Source of the DNA: Winogradskyella litoriviva
Lineage (GTDB): Bacteria > Bacteroidota > Bacteroidia > Flavobacteriales > Flavobacteriaceae
Direction: 5' to 3'
DNA: 64,000 bases
NCBI RefSeq assembly: GCF_013249065.1
Contig: NZ_JABRWQ010000002.1
Coordinates: 124,001-188,000 of the forward strand
The notes below the pieces were generated by a model, which searched no databases, was not told where the DNA came from, and was given only the letters and a program-made list of their open reading frames with translations. Shown in pieces: positions 8,324 to 16,620 of this stretch; position 1 is the first letter of the stretch; every line of letters starts with the position of its first letter. The position numbers and the translations under genes were made by a program.

Positions 8324-10090
8324 TTAATGACTTGAAGCTTCACCTGCTCCAGAAGGTATTCTAATACTCTCAACCATATCTTGAACATTTTGAGGAGGTG
8401 CAGCTGTTAACCTAGACACCACTACTGAAATCACAATATTGACGCACATTGCAATTGTTCCAAATCCTTCTGGAGATGTCCCAAACCACCAATCTTCACT
8501 TGTACCTCCACCAAACATATTTAGTTTAAATTTCATCATATAAAATAGCATTAATACGATACCTACAACCATACCTGAGATGGCTCCTTGGCTATTCATT
8601 CGCTTATCAAAAATCCCAAGAATAATCGCTGGAAAAAAGGAAGCGGCTGCTAGACCAAAGGCGAGCGCGACGACTGCGGCGACAAATCCTGGTGGATTAA
8701 TACCAAAGTATCCTGCGATTAAAATTGCCACAAAAATTGAGATTCTTGCTGCTGTTAATTCTCCTTTATCAGAAATGTCTGGTTTTAATTGTTTTTTAAT
8801 TAAATCGTGAGAAATAGAAGTAGAAATCACAAGCAGTAATCCTGCTGCTGTAGATAAAGCTGCTGCTAAACCACCTGCTGCCACTAATGCAATTACCCAA
8901 TTTGGGAGTTTTGCAATTTCTGGATTAGCTAATACCATAATATCTCTATCAACGTATAATTCATTTTTCGCAGCACTTGCATTAGAAATCATACGTTCTC
9001 CGTTTAAACCTCTAGCTTCTGTATATACTGGCTTCTTGCCATCTAACGCATTACCAGCAACATATTGAATTTTTCCATCGCCATTTTTATCAGACCAAGC
9101 AATTAATCCTGTATTTTCCCAATTTTTAAACCAAACTGGAATTTCAGAATATTGTTGATTACTTACTGTTTCAATTAAATTAGTTCTTGAGAACACTGCA
9201 ATTGCAGGTGCTGTGGTATATAAAATAGCAATTAAGAACAAAGCATAACCTGCTGATTTACGTGCATCTTTTACTTTAGGTACTGTAAAGAAACGCACAA
9301 TTACGTGAGGTAATCCAGCAGTTCCTGTCATTAATGCTAAAGTAATAGCGAATACATCCCATGTTGATTTGGTACCACTTGTATATTCATTAAAACCTAA
9401 TTCTGTATGAAGTTTGTCTAACTTATCAAGAAGAAATTCGCCACCTTCAACGGTTCCTCCCATTCCTAATTGTGGAATAATGTTTCCTGTCATTTGCATA
9501 GAAATGAAAAATGCAGGCACCATAAAAGCAAAGATTAAAACACAGTATTGTGCCACTTGCGTATAGGTGATACCTTTCATACCTCCTAATAATGCAAAGG
9601 TTAAAACTACTGTCATTCCTATAATAACACCTATATTGATATCTACTTGTAAGAATTGAGAAAACACAATCCCAACACCACGCATTTGACCTGCCACATA
9701 TGTAAATGATACAATTAAAGCACAAATTACAGCTACTGTTCTTGCCGTGTTTGAGTAATATCTATCTCCAATAAAATCTGGAACTGTGAATTTCCCAAAT
9801 TTCCGTAAATATGGTGCTAGTAATAATGCTAAAAGCACATATCCGCCTGTCCAACCCATTAAATAAACAGAACCATCATAACCTGCAAAGGAAATAATAC
9901 CTGCCATACTAATAAAGGAAGCCGCACTCATCCAATCGGCTGCAGTTGCCATACCATTAGCTAAAGGAGAAACACCTCCTCCTGCTACATAAAATTCTTT
10001 AGTTGAGCCAGCTCTAGCCCAAATTGCTATTCCGAAATATAAGGCGAAAGTAATTCCTACTAACAACCATGTCCATGTTTGTACACTCAT
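8324..10090 (-). CDS. actP: Sodium:acetate symporter, ActP-like
   Basis: 588 aa SSS-family carrier. I chose the ATG at 10090 (MSVQTWTWLLVGITF) over the upstream ATG at 10144, because the extra 18 residues are basic, not conserved-looking, and would put the first helix oddly far in. About 13 transmembrane segments are visible; AGGGVSPLANGMATAADWMSAASF near residue 40 and the GLPHVIVRFFTVP block near 260 are characteristic of the acetate/propionate branch. A hydrophilic insertion of about 90 residues (NWENTGLIAWSDKNGDGK and following) separates late helices. It follows the DUF4212 gene and forms with it and the porin an uptake operon. Confidence 0.92.
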   Translation of the reverse strand: MSVQTWTWLLVGITFALYFGIAIWARAGSTKEFYVAGGGVSPLANGMATAADWMSAASFISMAGIISFAGYDGSVYLMGWTGGYVLLALLLAPYLRKFGKFTVPDFIGDRYYSNTARTVAVICALIVSFTYVAGQMRGVGIVFSQFLQVDINIGVIIGMTVVLTFALLGGMKGITYTQVAQYCVLIFAFMVPAFFISMQMTGNIIPQLGMGGTVEGGEFLLDKLDKLHTELGFNEYTSGTKSTWDVFAITLALMTGTAGLPHVIVRFFTVPKVKDARKSAGYALFLIAILYTTAPAIAVFSRTNLIETVSNQQYSEIPVWFKNWENTGLIAWSDKNGDGKIQYVAGNALDGKKPVYTEARGLNGERMISNASAAKNELYVDRDIMVLANPEIAKLPNWVIALVAAGGLAAALSTAAGLLLVISTSISHDLIKKQLKPDISDKGELTAARISIFVAILIAGYFGINPPGFVAAVVALAFGLAAASFFPAIILGIFDKRMNSQGAISGMVVGIVLMLFYMMKFKLNMFGGGTSEDWWFGTSPEGFGTIAMCVNIVISVVVSRLTAAPPQNVQDMVESIRIPSGAGEASSH

Positions 10091-10222
10091 AATATTTTGT
10101 TTTTTTTGGTTTAGCTTTAAAATTTTGAAATGTTCTCGATACAATTCCGATAAAAATCGGAATCACTCGAACTGACACCTCTGTTTAAAAATTAAAGCAA
10201 ACATTAAGGTTATTAGTTTCAA

Positions 10223-10483
10223 CTATTCGTCGTAACCGTATTTTTTATCTAGTTTGTTCATTAATCTTACGTACACGAATATTAGAATTACGAATACATA
10301 TATGGATCCTTGTTGTGCAAACCAGAAACCTAGTTTAAATCCTCCAAGTCTAATTTCATTTAATGCTTCTCTAAATAATATGCCACACCCAAAGGATACT
10401 ATAAACCATATTGCTAGTAGAATAACTAAGTACTTTAGATTTTCTTTCCAGTACGCTGTTGCGTTTTTTTGTTTTTCACTCAT
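10223..10483 (-). CDS. DUF4212 small subunit of sodium/solute symporter
   Basis: 86 aa with two transmembrane helices (about 19-37 and 55-74). The start region (AYWKENLKYLVILLAIWFIVSFG) and the FKLGFWFAQQGSIYVFVILIFVY block are the DUF4212 signature, a protein always found just before ActP-type symporters and thought to be their small subunit. It lies between the porin (12 bases) and actP (132 bases). Confidence 0.92.
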   Translation of the reverse strand: MSEKQKNATAYWKENLKYLVILLAIWFIVSFGCGILFREALNEIRLGGFKLGFWFAQQGSIYVFVILIFVYVRLMNKLDKKYGYDE

Positions 10484-10495
10484 CGTTATTAGTTT

Positions 10496-11743
10496 TTATA
10501 GGTAAATCATTGCTTGAAGCGAAATAGTATTTGCATCTAAAGCACCAAACTGTTGATTTTTATATTCTAAAGTTAATTTTGAATTATGCCCACTCATATA
10601 AGCATTTACTCCTATTCCTAGTGTTGATCGATCATCACTTACAGCATCATAGCTATGTGTGCCATAACTTACATAAGGCTGATAGCGTGTTTTAGCTGCA
10701 TCACCTTTAAAAACATAACCAACGTGACCATAAATCATGCTTCCTGTTCCGTAAGCACTGTAGAGATAGTTTTTTCCATAATTATTATTTTGATAAACTG
10801 CGTAAGCTGTAAGTGCGCTTCCATCCTCTCCAATTGGAGCATCATAAAAAGCATCTACCGCAAAAATTGAAACGTCCTCACCTTCTAAATTAGGTGATAA
10901 TGCAGAACCTGTATCTATCACAGATCCTTTTGGATGCAGAAAGAAACCAGCACCAACATTAAAAACCTTTTTTCCTCCTAAATAAGAGCCTACTTTATAT
11001 GGTAAAAAATTAGATTCTTGGTCTAAAAAATGATAATCAAAATAACCTGCATAAGTTTTGCCAGCGTCCTTAGAACCCAGATTTAAACGCCCATTGTAAA
11101 CTGCATCTCCTCCTGCCGTTGCAGTTCTAGAATCTAATGTTGATGTAGAAGCATCATTAATTGCCACGCGATATTGTAGCTTATCAAATTTACCTTTTAA
11201 AAATACACCTAAATGACGTGCAAATTGATCAGACAATCCAATGGTAGCCCAAGATTGACGATTATTATCTAAGGTCATCATGTTTAAAGTACTTTGATTA
11301 TTTAATCTAGATATACCATTAAAATAATGTAAACCACCACCCACTGTGTGATCTTTACCTAAATTGTATTGCGCCCAAACATCGTGAAAAAAGAGCTGTG
11401 AACCATCTCCTTTACCAGTTGGACTTAACGTAGTACTTGTTAAGCTATTTAATCCAAAATGTGTTAAGATTAAAAAGTCTTTGTTGATTTGCGCAAACAT
11501 TAAAACTCTTGCACGACGTAAATTAAAGTTTAATTTACTGTTTTCATTTCCGTTTCCATCAAAGGTTTCATCGGTATTGTAATTGGCTTGGACTTGTGCC
11601 CAAGAAATAAGCCGAAGATATTTAGAGCCATCTTCGTTAAATTTAAACTTAAGACCTCCAGTATAATCAGGAGAGCCTTGAGCCTTCAGTAATTGAAAGG
11701 ATACTAAAAGAAGTCCAATCAATATAAAGTGTTGTTTTCTCAT
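10496..11743 (-). CDS. Outer-membrane porin, phosphate-selective/OprP-like Bacteroidota type
   Basis: 415 aa with a signal peptide (about 1-21, ending LLKAQG). The mature part is made of alternating short beta strands (YLRLISWAQVQANY, LNFNLRRARVLMFAQIN, YRVAINDAS, TLEYKNQQF) and ends in MIYL, as expected for a 16-18-strand barrel. It is first in the operon porin - DUF4212 - actP, so it probably lets acetate or related acids cross the outer membrane; the substrate is inferred from context only. One copy of the 19-base motif lies 23 bases upstream of its start. Confidence 0.85.
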   Translation of the reverse strand: MRKQHFILIGLLLVSFQLLKAQGSPDYTGGLKFKFNEDGSKYLRLISWAQVQANYNTDETFDGNGNENSKLNFNLRRARVLMFAQINKDFLILTHFGLNSLTSTTLSPTGKGDGSQLFFHDVWAQYNLGKDHTVGGGLHYFNGISRLNNQSTLNMMTLDNNRQSWATIGLSDQFARHLGVFLKGKFDKLQYRVAINDASTSTLDSRTATAGGDAVYNGRLNLGSKDAGKTYAGYFDYHFLDQESNFLPYKVGSYLGGKKVFNVGAGFFLHPKGSVIDTGSALSPNLEGEDVSIFAVDAFYDAPIGEDGSALTAYAVYQNNNYGKNYLYSAYGTGSMIYGHVGYVFKGDAAKTRYQPYVSYGTHSYDAVSDDRSTLGIGVNAYMSGHNSKLTLEYKNQQFGALDANTISLQAMIYL

Positions 11744-11765
11744 TGTTTAAAAATTAGTTAGTTAT

Positions 11766-11784
11766 TAAATTGGTTTTGTATGCA
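11766..11784 (-). promoter_or_regulatory. Shared 19-base motif, copy 2 (candidate operator)
   Basis: The minus strand reads TGCATACAAAACCAATTTA, identical to 4858-4876. It is 23 bases upstream of the porin start, in the opposite orientation relative to the downstream gene from copy 1. Matches continue beyond the 19 bases (22 of 25). Confidence 0.5.
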
Positions 11785-11849
11785 CCACTAATTTCTATAA
11801 AACAATCAGTTAAAATAAACTTAATATATTTATTTGTTAATTTACTATA

Positions 11850-12269
11850 CTAATCTTTAAATCGCTCCCATTTAATAAGCATAAACTTGTCTCCAAGTTC
11901 CGTTACAATGACACCAGCTCCTTTTATGTTTTCAGCATCACTAAAGTAAACCCCAAGCTCTGTTGCATTTAGTATTTTGTAAGTTGGATGGTAGTTAGAA
12001 TTGTATGGTCGTTTAATATTATATTTTTTTACCCAGTTCATAATACTAACATGAGAAACCCCTAGAATTCGTTCAATCTCTCTATACGTTAACCCTTCTA
12101 AATACAATTGAAGTGATTTATTAACGTAATAATCATCAATCTGTTTTCCTATTTTGTTTACAGAAAAGAAGTAATTACATTTTTTACACTTATAACGCTG
12201 CCTACCACTAACGATTCCGCTTTTAATATAATGACTAGAATTACAATTTGGACAACTATCAATATTCAT
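11850..12269 (-). CDS. InsA-like zinc-ribbon/HTH protein (transposase-derived regulator)
   Basis: 139 aa. Residues 1-35 hold a zinc ribbon (Cys6, Cys9, Cys28, Cys31 in CPNC...CKKC); residues 45-90 hold a helix-turn-helix (LTYREIERILGVSHVSIMNWVKKY), together the same layout as InsA of IS1. Residues 96-139 are a short unique domain and there is no DDE catalytic part. No InsB-like frame, terminal inverted repeats or target duplication are visible around it, so it is not a live IS. It lies just upstream of the porin-actP operon on the same strand. Best reading: a domesticated transposase N-domain acting as a transcription factor for the acid-uptake genes. The alternative is an IS1 remnant, but the intact frame and distinct C-terminus speak against it. 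Confidence 0.75.
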   Translation of the reverse strand: MNIDSCPNCNSSHYIKSGIVSGRQRYKCKKCNYFFSVNKIGKQIDDYYVNKSLQLYLEGLTYREIERILGVSHVSIMNWVKKYNIKRPYNSNYHPTYKILNATELGVYFSDAENIKGAGVIVTELGDKFMLIKWERFKD

Positions 12270-12277
12270 ATATATTT

Positions 12278-12363
12278 ATTTAGCATAAATATATCAATTT
12301 AGCAACATAATTAAAAGATAAATATTTAAAATATCTCATTTTCACAAAAAAAAGCTGCTAAAT
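12278..12363. repeat. Three copies of an 8-base motif upstream of the InsA-like gene
   Basis: ATTTAGCA at 12278-12285 and again at 12297-12304 (start-to-start 19 bases), and its reverse complement TGCTAAAT at 12356-12363. All lie within 100 bases upstream of the InsA-like gene start (12269). They may be autoregulatory binding sites. Confidence 0.35.
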
Positions 12364-12491
12364 AATTATGAATACTAGCTTTAGAAGCTATTAAAGTAAA
12401 ACCAATTAAGCAATTGCATAAATCACACTCTAAACCTTATATAACCTGAACAATTTCCACTATTTGTATATACAGAAACTTTTAGTAATAT

Positions 12492-13862
12492 CTATTTTAA
12501 CCGCTTTATATATGCTTTCAATTCAATAATGACTTTTGGTGCCAAAACAATAGTCGCAATCATTGTTGGAATTGCCATTAGAGCAAACACACCATCAATT
12601 AGATTAATCATCATACTTAAACTAGTAGTAGCACCAATAAGAATACTTAAGATATAAAAGTAGTTATAGTAATGCTTGTTTTTATCTCCAAAAAGAAAGG
12701 ACATACATTTTGTTCCATAATATGAATATGAAAACAAAGAGCTCATACTAAAAATGGAAATACAAATCAGTAATGCATATTTTCCGTACGTTGGCATTAC
12801 ATCAGCAAAAGCCGAAGCCGTTAGACTAACACCATTATCTGAGGTAGTTTCCCAAACACCAGTGACTAAAATTGCTAAAGCCGTGAGTGTACAAACTATT
12901 AAAGTATCTATCGCGGGACCCAACATAGCAACAAGCCCTTCGCGAACTGGTTCATCTGTTTTAGCTGCTCCATGAGCCATTGGAGCCGTACCAATACCAG
13001 CTTCATTAGAAAAAGCACCACGTTTAATACCATGTAGAATTAATGCACCCAAAACACCACCTAAAAAAGTGTCATCTTTTGGGTAATAATTCGCCGCAAA
13101 AGCATCTGTAAAAATCAATTTTAAATAGTAAAATAACACATCACTGTGAGCCACAAGAATAATAATAACCAATACAAAATATAAAGCGACCATACTTGGC
13201 ACCAATCTCGAAGCTACTGAACCAATTCGTTTTATACCACCCAATATTACTAATGCAGTAATACTTACTAAAACGATTCCAATATAGAGATTGGTAGAAA
13301 AACCAACTTTTACACCATTTGGAATTAATAAAATATCATTTAAAGCCTGTGTAAGTTGATTAACGTTAAATACAGGCAAAGCTCCAATTAATCCGCAAAG
13401 GCTAAAAAACACAGCCAAAGGCTTCCAAGATTTGCCTAACCCTTCTGTAATAAAATACATAGGTCCACCTTGAATTTCTCCTGCACTATCCTTTCCTCTA
13501 TACATAATTGCTAAAGTAGATGTAAAGAATTTTGTAGACATACCAACGATAGCACTTATCCACATCCAAAATACAGCTCCAGGTCCACCAACAGAAATTG
13601 CCACGGCGACTCCTGCAATATTCCCCATACCTACAGTGGCTGATAATGCCGTTGTTAATGCCTGAAAATGGGAAATTTGTCCTGGGTCATTTGGATTATC
13701 ATACTTTCCTCGTAATACATTTATTGCATGTCCTAAATATCGAAATGGTAAAAACCTTGATCGAATTAATAAATAGAGACCACCTCCTATTAAAATAATC
13801 AACAAAGGCAATCCCCAAGCTAGGGAAGAAAAGCCCTTAAGTAATTCATCTAAAATTTTCAT
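12492..13862 (-). CDS. Alanine/glycine:cation symporter (AGCS family)
   Basis: 456 aa with about 11 transmembrane segments. The family block GNIAGVAVAISVGGPGAVFWMW lies near residue 77, followed by MWISAIVGMSTKFF, GGPMYFITEG near 127 and the GIKRGAFSNEAGIGTAPMAHGAA block near 277, which carry the substrate and sodium contacts in AGCS carriers. It should import alanine or glycine with sodium or protons at the inner membrane. It stands alone, 222 bases upstream of the InsA-like gene and divergent from the SDR gene. Confidence 0.93.
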   Translation of the reverse strand: MKILDELLKGFSSLAWGLPLLIILIGGGLYLLIRSRFLPFRYLGHAINVLRGKYDNPNDPGQISHFQALTTALSATVGMGNIAGVAVAISVGGPGAVFWMWISAIVGMSTKFFTSTLAIMYRGKDSAGEIQGGPMYFITEGLGKSWKPLAVFFSLCGLIGALPVFNVNQLTQALNDILLIPNGVKVGFSTNLYIGIVLVSITALVILGGIKRIGSVASRLVPSMVALYFVLVIIILVAHSDVLFYYLKLIFTDAFAANYYPKDDTFLGGVLGALILHGIKRGAFSNEAGIGTAPMAHGAAKTDEPVREGLVAMLGPAIDTLIVCTLTALAILVTGVWETTSDNGVSLTASAFADVMPTYGKYALLICISIFSMSSLFSYSYYGTKCMSFLFGDKNKHYYNYFYILSILIGATTSLSMMINLIDGVFALMAIPTMIATIVLAPKVIIELKAYIKRLK

Positions 13863-13971
13863 AGATGATAAAATTAGTAAACCGTTTTAATATGCAGCAT
13901 TATGTTTAAATTAATTTTAAAAAAACAAAATTCTACAAACCCTGTTTCTAAAATAACCTAGCATATTATCT

Positions 13972-13979
13972 TATATTTG
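13972..13979 (+). promoter_or_regulatory. Putative -7 element of the SDR gene
   Basis: TATATTTG matches TAnnTTTG and lies 76 bases before the ATG at 14056. No TTG occurs at the right distance upstream, so support is partial. Confidence 0.35.
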
Positions 13980-14055
13980 TACTAGACTAAACTATAGTTC
14001 TTATAAAACAACTATTACTTTCAATATTAATCAACTTTATTAATTTCAAAACAAC

Positions 14056-14826
14056 ATGAAAAGCAACACTAAACTAACAGATAAAAATGTACTAATAACT
14101 GCTGGAGCTCAAGGGATTGGAGAAGCAATCACCAAGCACTTTATTGATAACGGAGCAAATGTTGCTATTCACTATTTTTCTAGCGCAGACACTGCAAACC
14201 AACTAGTAGACTATGCTCATAAAAAAGGGCAAAAAGCTATATCAATTAGTGGAGATTTAACAAAAGAAGATGACGCAAATGCATTGGTCAAAAAAACAGT
14301 AGATGCATTTGGTGGTTTAGACATATTGATTAATAATGCTGGATCGCTTGTTGCACGTAAAATGCTAAACGAAATGGAAACAGAATTTTGGCATAAGGTT
14401 ATGGATATCAACATGACGTCTATGATGTTTGTAACAAGAGCAGCTGCTCCTTATTTAGGAGAAAATGAGAATAGTAGTATTGTTAATTTAGCTTCGCTAG
14501 CAGGACGTAAAGGTGGCCATCCAGGTTCTTTAGTTTACTCAACAAGTAAAGGCGCCATTCTTACATTTACTCGAGCACTTTCGACAGAATTAGGAGCACA
14601 AGGAACTAGAGTGAATGCTGTTGCTCCTGGCCTTATACTTGGTACATCTTTCCATAATACACATACTACAAAAGAATCTGCAGCAGAAACCACAGCTGGT
14701 ATTCCGATTCAACGAGCTGGTAATGCAAATGACGTAGCTAGAGCTGTAGTATACTTAGCATCTGAATATGACGGATTTATTACTGGAGCAACGTTAGATA
14801 TCAATGGTGGTGTTTACAACATGTAA
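14056..14826 (+). CDS. Short-chain dehydrogenase/reductase
   Basis: 256 aa classical SDR. The cofactor loop is TAGAQGIG (residues 15-22), NNAG follows near 95, and the catalytic Tyr161 and Lys165 (YSTSK) are present with the family serine upstream. The C-terminus DINGGVYNM is the usual end (GG.Y). It is followed 85 bases later by a fucose/ribose mutarotase gene, so a sugar (for example an aldohexose such as fucose or rhamnose) is a reasonable substrate, but no further sugar-acid genes are present to confirm this. Confidence 0.88.
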   Translation: MKSNTKLTDKNVLITAGAQGIGEAITKHFIDNGANVAIHYFSSADTANQLVDYAHKKGQKAISISGDLTKEDDANALVKKTVDAFGGLDILINNAGSLVARKMLNEMETEFWHKVMDINMTSMMFVTRAAAPYLGENENSSIVNLASLAGRKGGHPGSLVYSTSKGAILTFTRALSTELGAQGTRVNAVAPGLILGTSFHNTHTTKESAAETTAGIPIQRAGNANDVARAVVYLASEYDGFITGATLDINGGVYNM

Positions 14827-14846
14827 TTAATAATAATAATAATAAC

Positions 14847-14880
14847 TAATCGTTAAGTCCAATTATGGATTTAACGATTA
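14847..14880 (+). terminator. Strong stem-loop between SDR and mutarotase genes
   Basis: Arms of 14 bases, TAATCGTTAAGTCC and GGATTTAACGATTA, pair with one G:T wobble around a 6-base loop. A loose T-rich stretch follows (GATTATTTATCTACTTTTTA). It may attenuate read-through to the mutarotase or protect the upstream message end. A short (AAT)n run precedes it. Confidence 0.5.
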
Positions 14881-14911
14881 GATTATTTATCTACTTTTTA
14901 AAACTATATTT

Positions 14912-15346
14912 ATGTTAAAGACTCCAGTTATTCACCCGACTATTATGGAAGCCCTTGCTCGTTCTGGTCATTTTGCGCAAATTGTTATTGCAGATGGAAA
15001 TTTACCAGTTGGAGCAATGACAGGTCCCAACTCTACAACCGTTCATTTAAACTTTAAACCTGGACTATTAGATGCTTTAACAGTGTTAGAAGGTATTTTA
15101 GAGGTTTGCCCTATTCAAGGTGGTATTGTTATGGAAAAACCAGCTGAAGCCAATGCGGAAATACACCAAGCCTATAAAAAATTATTAGGTGACGCTACTT
15201 GGGATGAAATGGAACGATGGGCTTTTTACGACAAGATTAGAGATCCAAACACTACCTTAATTATTCAAACAGGTGAGCAGCGTCGTTTTGCTAATTTAAT
15301 ATTAACAGTTGGTGTTGTTAAAATGGCAGAAGAGAGTGGTTTTTAA
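14912..15346 (+). CDS. RbsD/FucU-family sugar mutarotase
   Basis: 144 aa, the normal length for RbsD/FucU. The start LKTPVIHPTIMEALARSGHFAQIVIADGNLP carries the catalytic His20 and Asp28 of the family. The C-terminal RRFANLILTVGVV is the closing strand. FucU-type proteins interconvert anomers of L-fucose or related sugars; RbsD does so for ribose. The GQTG/E..RFAN end looks more FucU-like. Downstream of an SDR, it would supply the right anomer to a sugar dehydrogenase; this link is inferred from adjacency. Confidence 0.85.
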   Translation: MLKTPVIHPTIMEALARSGHFAQIVIADGNLPVGAMTGPNSTTVHLNFKPGLLDALTVLEGILEVCPIQGGIVMEKPAEANAEIHQAYKKLLGDATWDEMERWAFYDKIRDPNTTLIIQTGEQRRFANLILTVGVVKMAEESGF

Positions 15347-15414
15347 TTAACAACCATTTGATTTACACAGCCTAATTATAGTCCATAAGCATTCTCATAA
15401 ATCAACTGCAAATT

Positions 15415-16392
15415 ATGAAGAAAAGAGTATTTCAAATCTTATATTTAGCATTATTTATTTTTATAACGGCTTGCGAATCTGATGACGGAACTAATGATGG
15501 AATTGTTTTAACCAATCCTTGCGAAAATGTAATACCTACTCCCGAGCATTTAAAGTATTTAGAAACCTATGATAAGCCTATTATAGAAAATTCTAACAAC
15601 GCAACGTTTTACTCTAATGAAATAGTAGAAATACGTTGGACACTACCTGATGGTTTAAGTAATACTGAATTACAAATTATTGAAACTGATACACCATTTA
15701 CGTGCGATGATTATGGCAAGTTTCATGAATTGAATAATGAATTTTCTGCTGGTTACGGCAATCAATATGTTCATTATTATTCGGTGCCACAATATTTAAT
15801 TCCGCTTGAAAACCCTAAATATATTAGCTACAGAGCCAGAACAAAAGATAATGAACTTAGCACAGGTTATAGTCATTGGACTGATGTAAAAAGCTTTACC
15901 GTTCTTCCGCTTTTTGGTTTAAATAAAACAACCGTAACCGTTCCGTACACATTTAATTTTATCACAGAAGAAACCAATAACGAATACTACTCTGGTGTAA
16001 CTTCAGTTTCAAATTATAAATTAATTGATATATCAGTAGATAACACTTTAGATTTTAACAAAATACAACTGGTTAGAATAATCGATTTTGAAAGTCATTT
16101 TTTAACACATTTAGATAATGGTGCAAATCCGTTTTCTAAATTAATTCTAGGTTTTGATGAAGCTGTAAATACTATTGAAGATGCCTATCCATTTAAAGTT
16201 GTTGCAGAAGTTTTCCCTGGCACTTTTCAAGATAATCCAATTTCGGGAAATCTATACGGAACTCATAGTCAAAACCTCGTTTCAATAATGAACAATTACG
16301 ACTTAAAGTTAGCTTATGTGCTTGAAGATATTGTTGGCTCTCCGCACCAAATACAAATAAATTTCACATTTGAAATTTACAGTATTGATTAA
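15415..16392 (+). CDS. Predicted lipoprotein, unknown function
   Basis: 325 aa. A lipoprotein signal (FIFITACESDD, lipobox Cys20) is followed by an acidic stretch typical of lipid-anchored surface proteins of Bacteroidota. Residues about 50-165 include IVEIRWTLPDGLSNTELQI and SYRARTKDNELSTGYSHWTDVKSF, which resemble a fibronectin III-like strand pattern. The rest is not recognised. It follows the mutarotase by 68 bases but may be independent. Confidence 0.7.
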   Translation: MKKRVFQILYLALFIFITACESDDGTNDGIVLTNPCENVIPTPEHLKYLETYDKPIIENSNNATFYSNEIVEIRWTLPDGLSNTELQIIETDTPFTCDDYGKFHELNNEFSAGYGNQYVHYYSVPQYLIPLENPKYISYRARTKDNELSTGYSHWTDVKSFTVLPLFGLNKTTVTVPYTFNFITEETNNEYYSGVTSVSNYKLIDISVDNTLDFNKIQLVRIIDFESHFLTHLDNGANPFSKLILGFDEAVNTIEDAYPFKVVAEVFPGTFQDNPISGNLYGTHSQNLVSIMNNYDLKLAYVLEDIVGSPHQIQINFTFEIYSID

Positions 16393-16620
16393 AATTGAAC
16401 TACCAACACACCAAATTTTATTGCATGATATTTAGATACATTTTTGGCTGATTAATTAAACAACTATTAAAACTAAAACACAATATTAAACACCTTGTTA
16501 CAAGCTTGATTTATGCTTATAATTCAAACCGCTATAAAAAATGATTACACAAAAAAAGAATTAGCAATTCATAAGTTTTAAATAATTAAAAGTATATTTA
16601 TTATCAACTAATCATACCAA

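Noticed and set aside
8294..8365. Short plus-strand frame of 23 codons starting ATGTCCGAATC
   Set aside because: It runs into the 3' end of actP on the other strand and has no promoter box or recognisable product.
9447..9725. Minus-strand frame with a Cys/Tyr-rich product inside actP
   Set aside because: Same strand, other frame of the symporter gene; no start context and atypical composition.
11850..12269. Active IS1-family insertion sequence
   Set aside because: No InsB part, no DDE residues, no terminal inverted repeats or target duplication can be seen around the frame.
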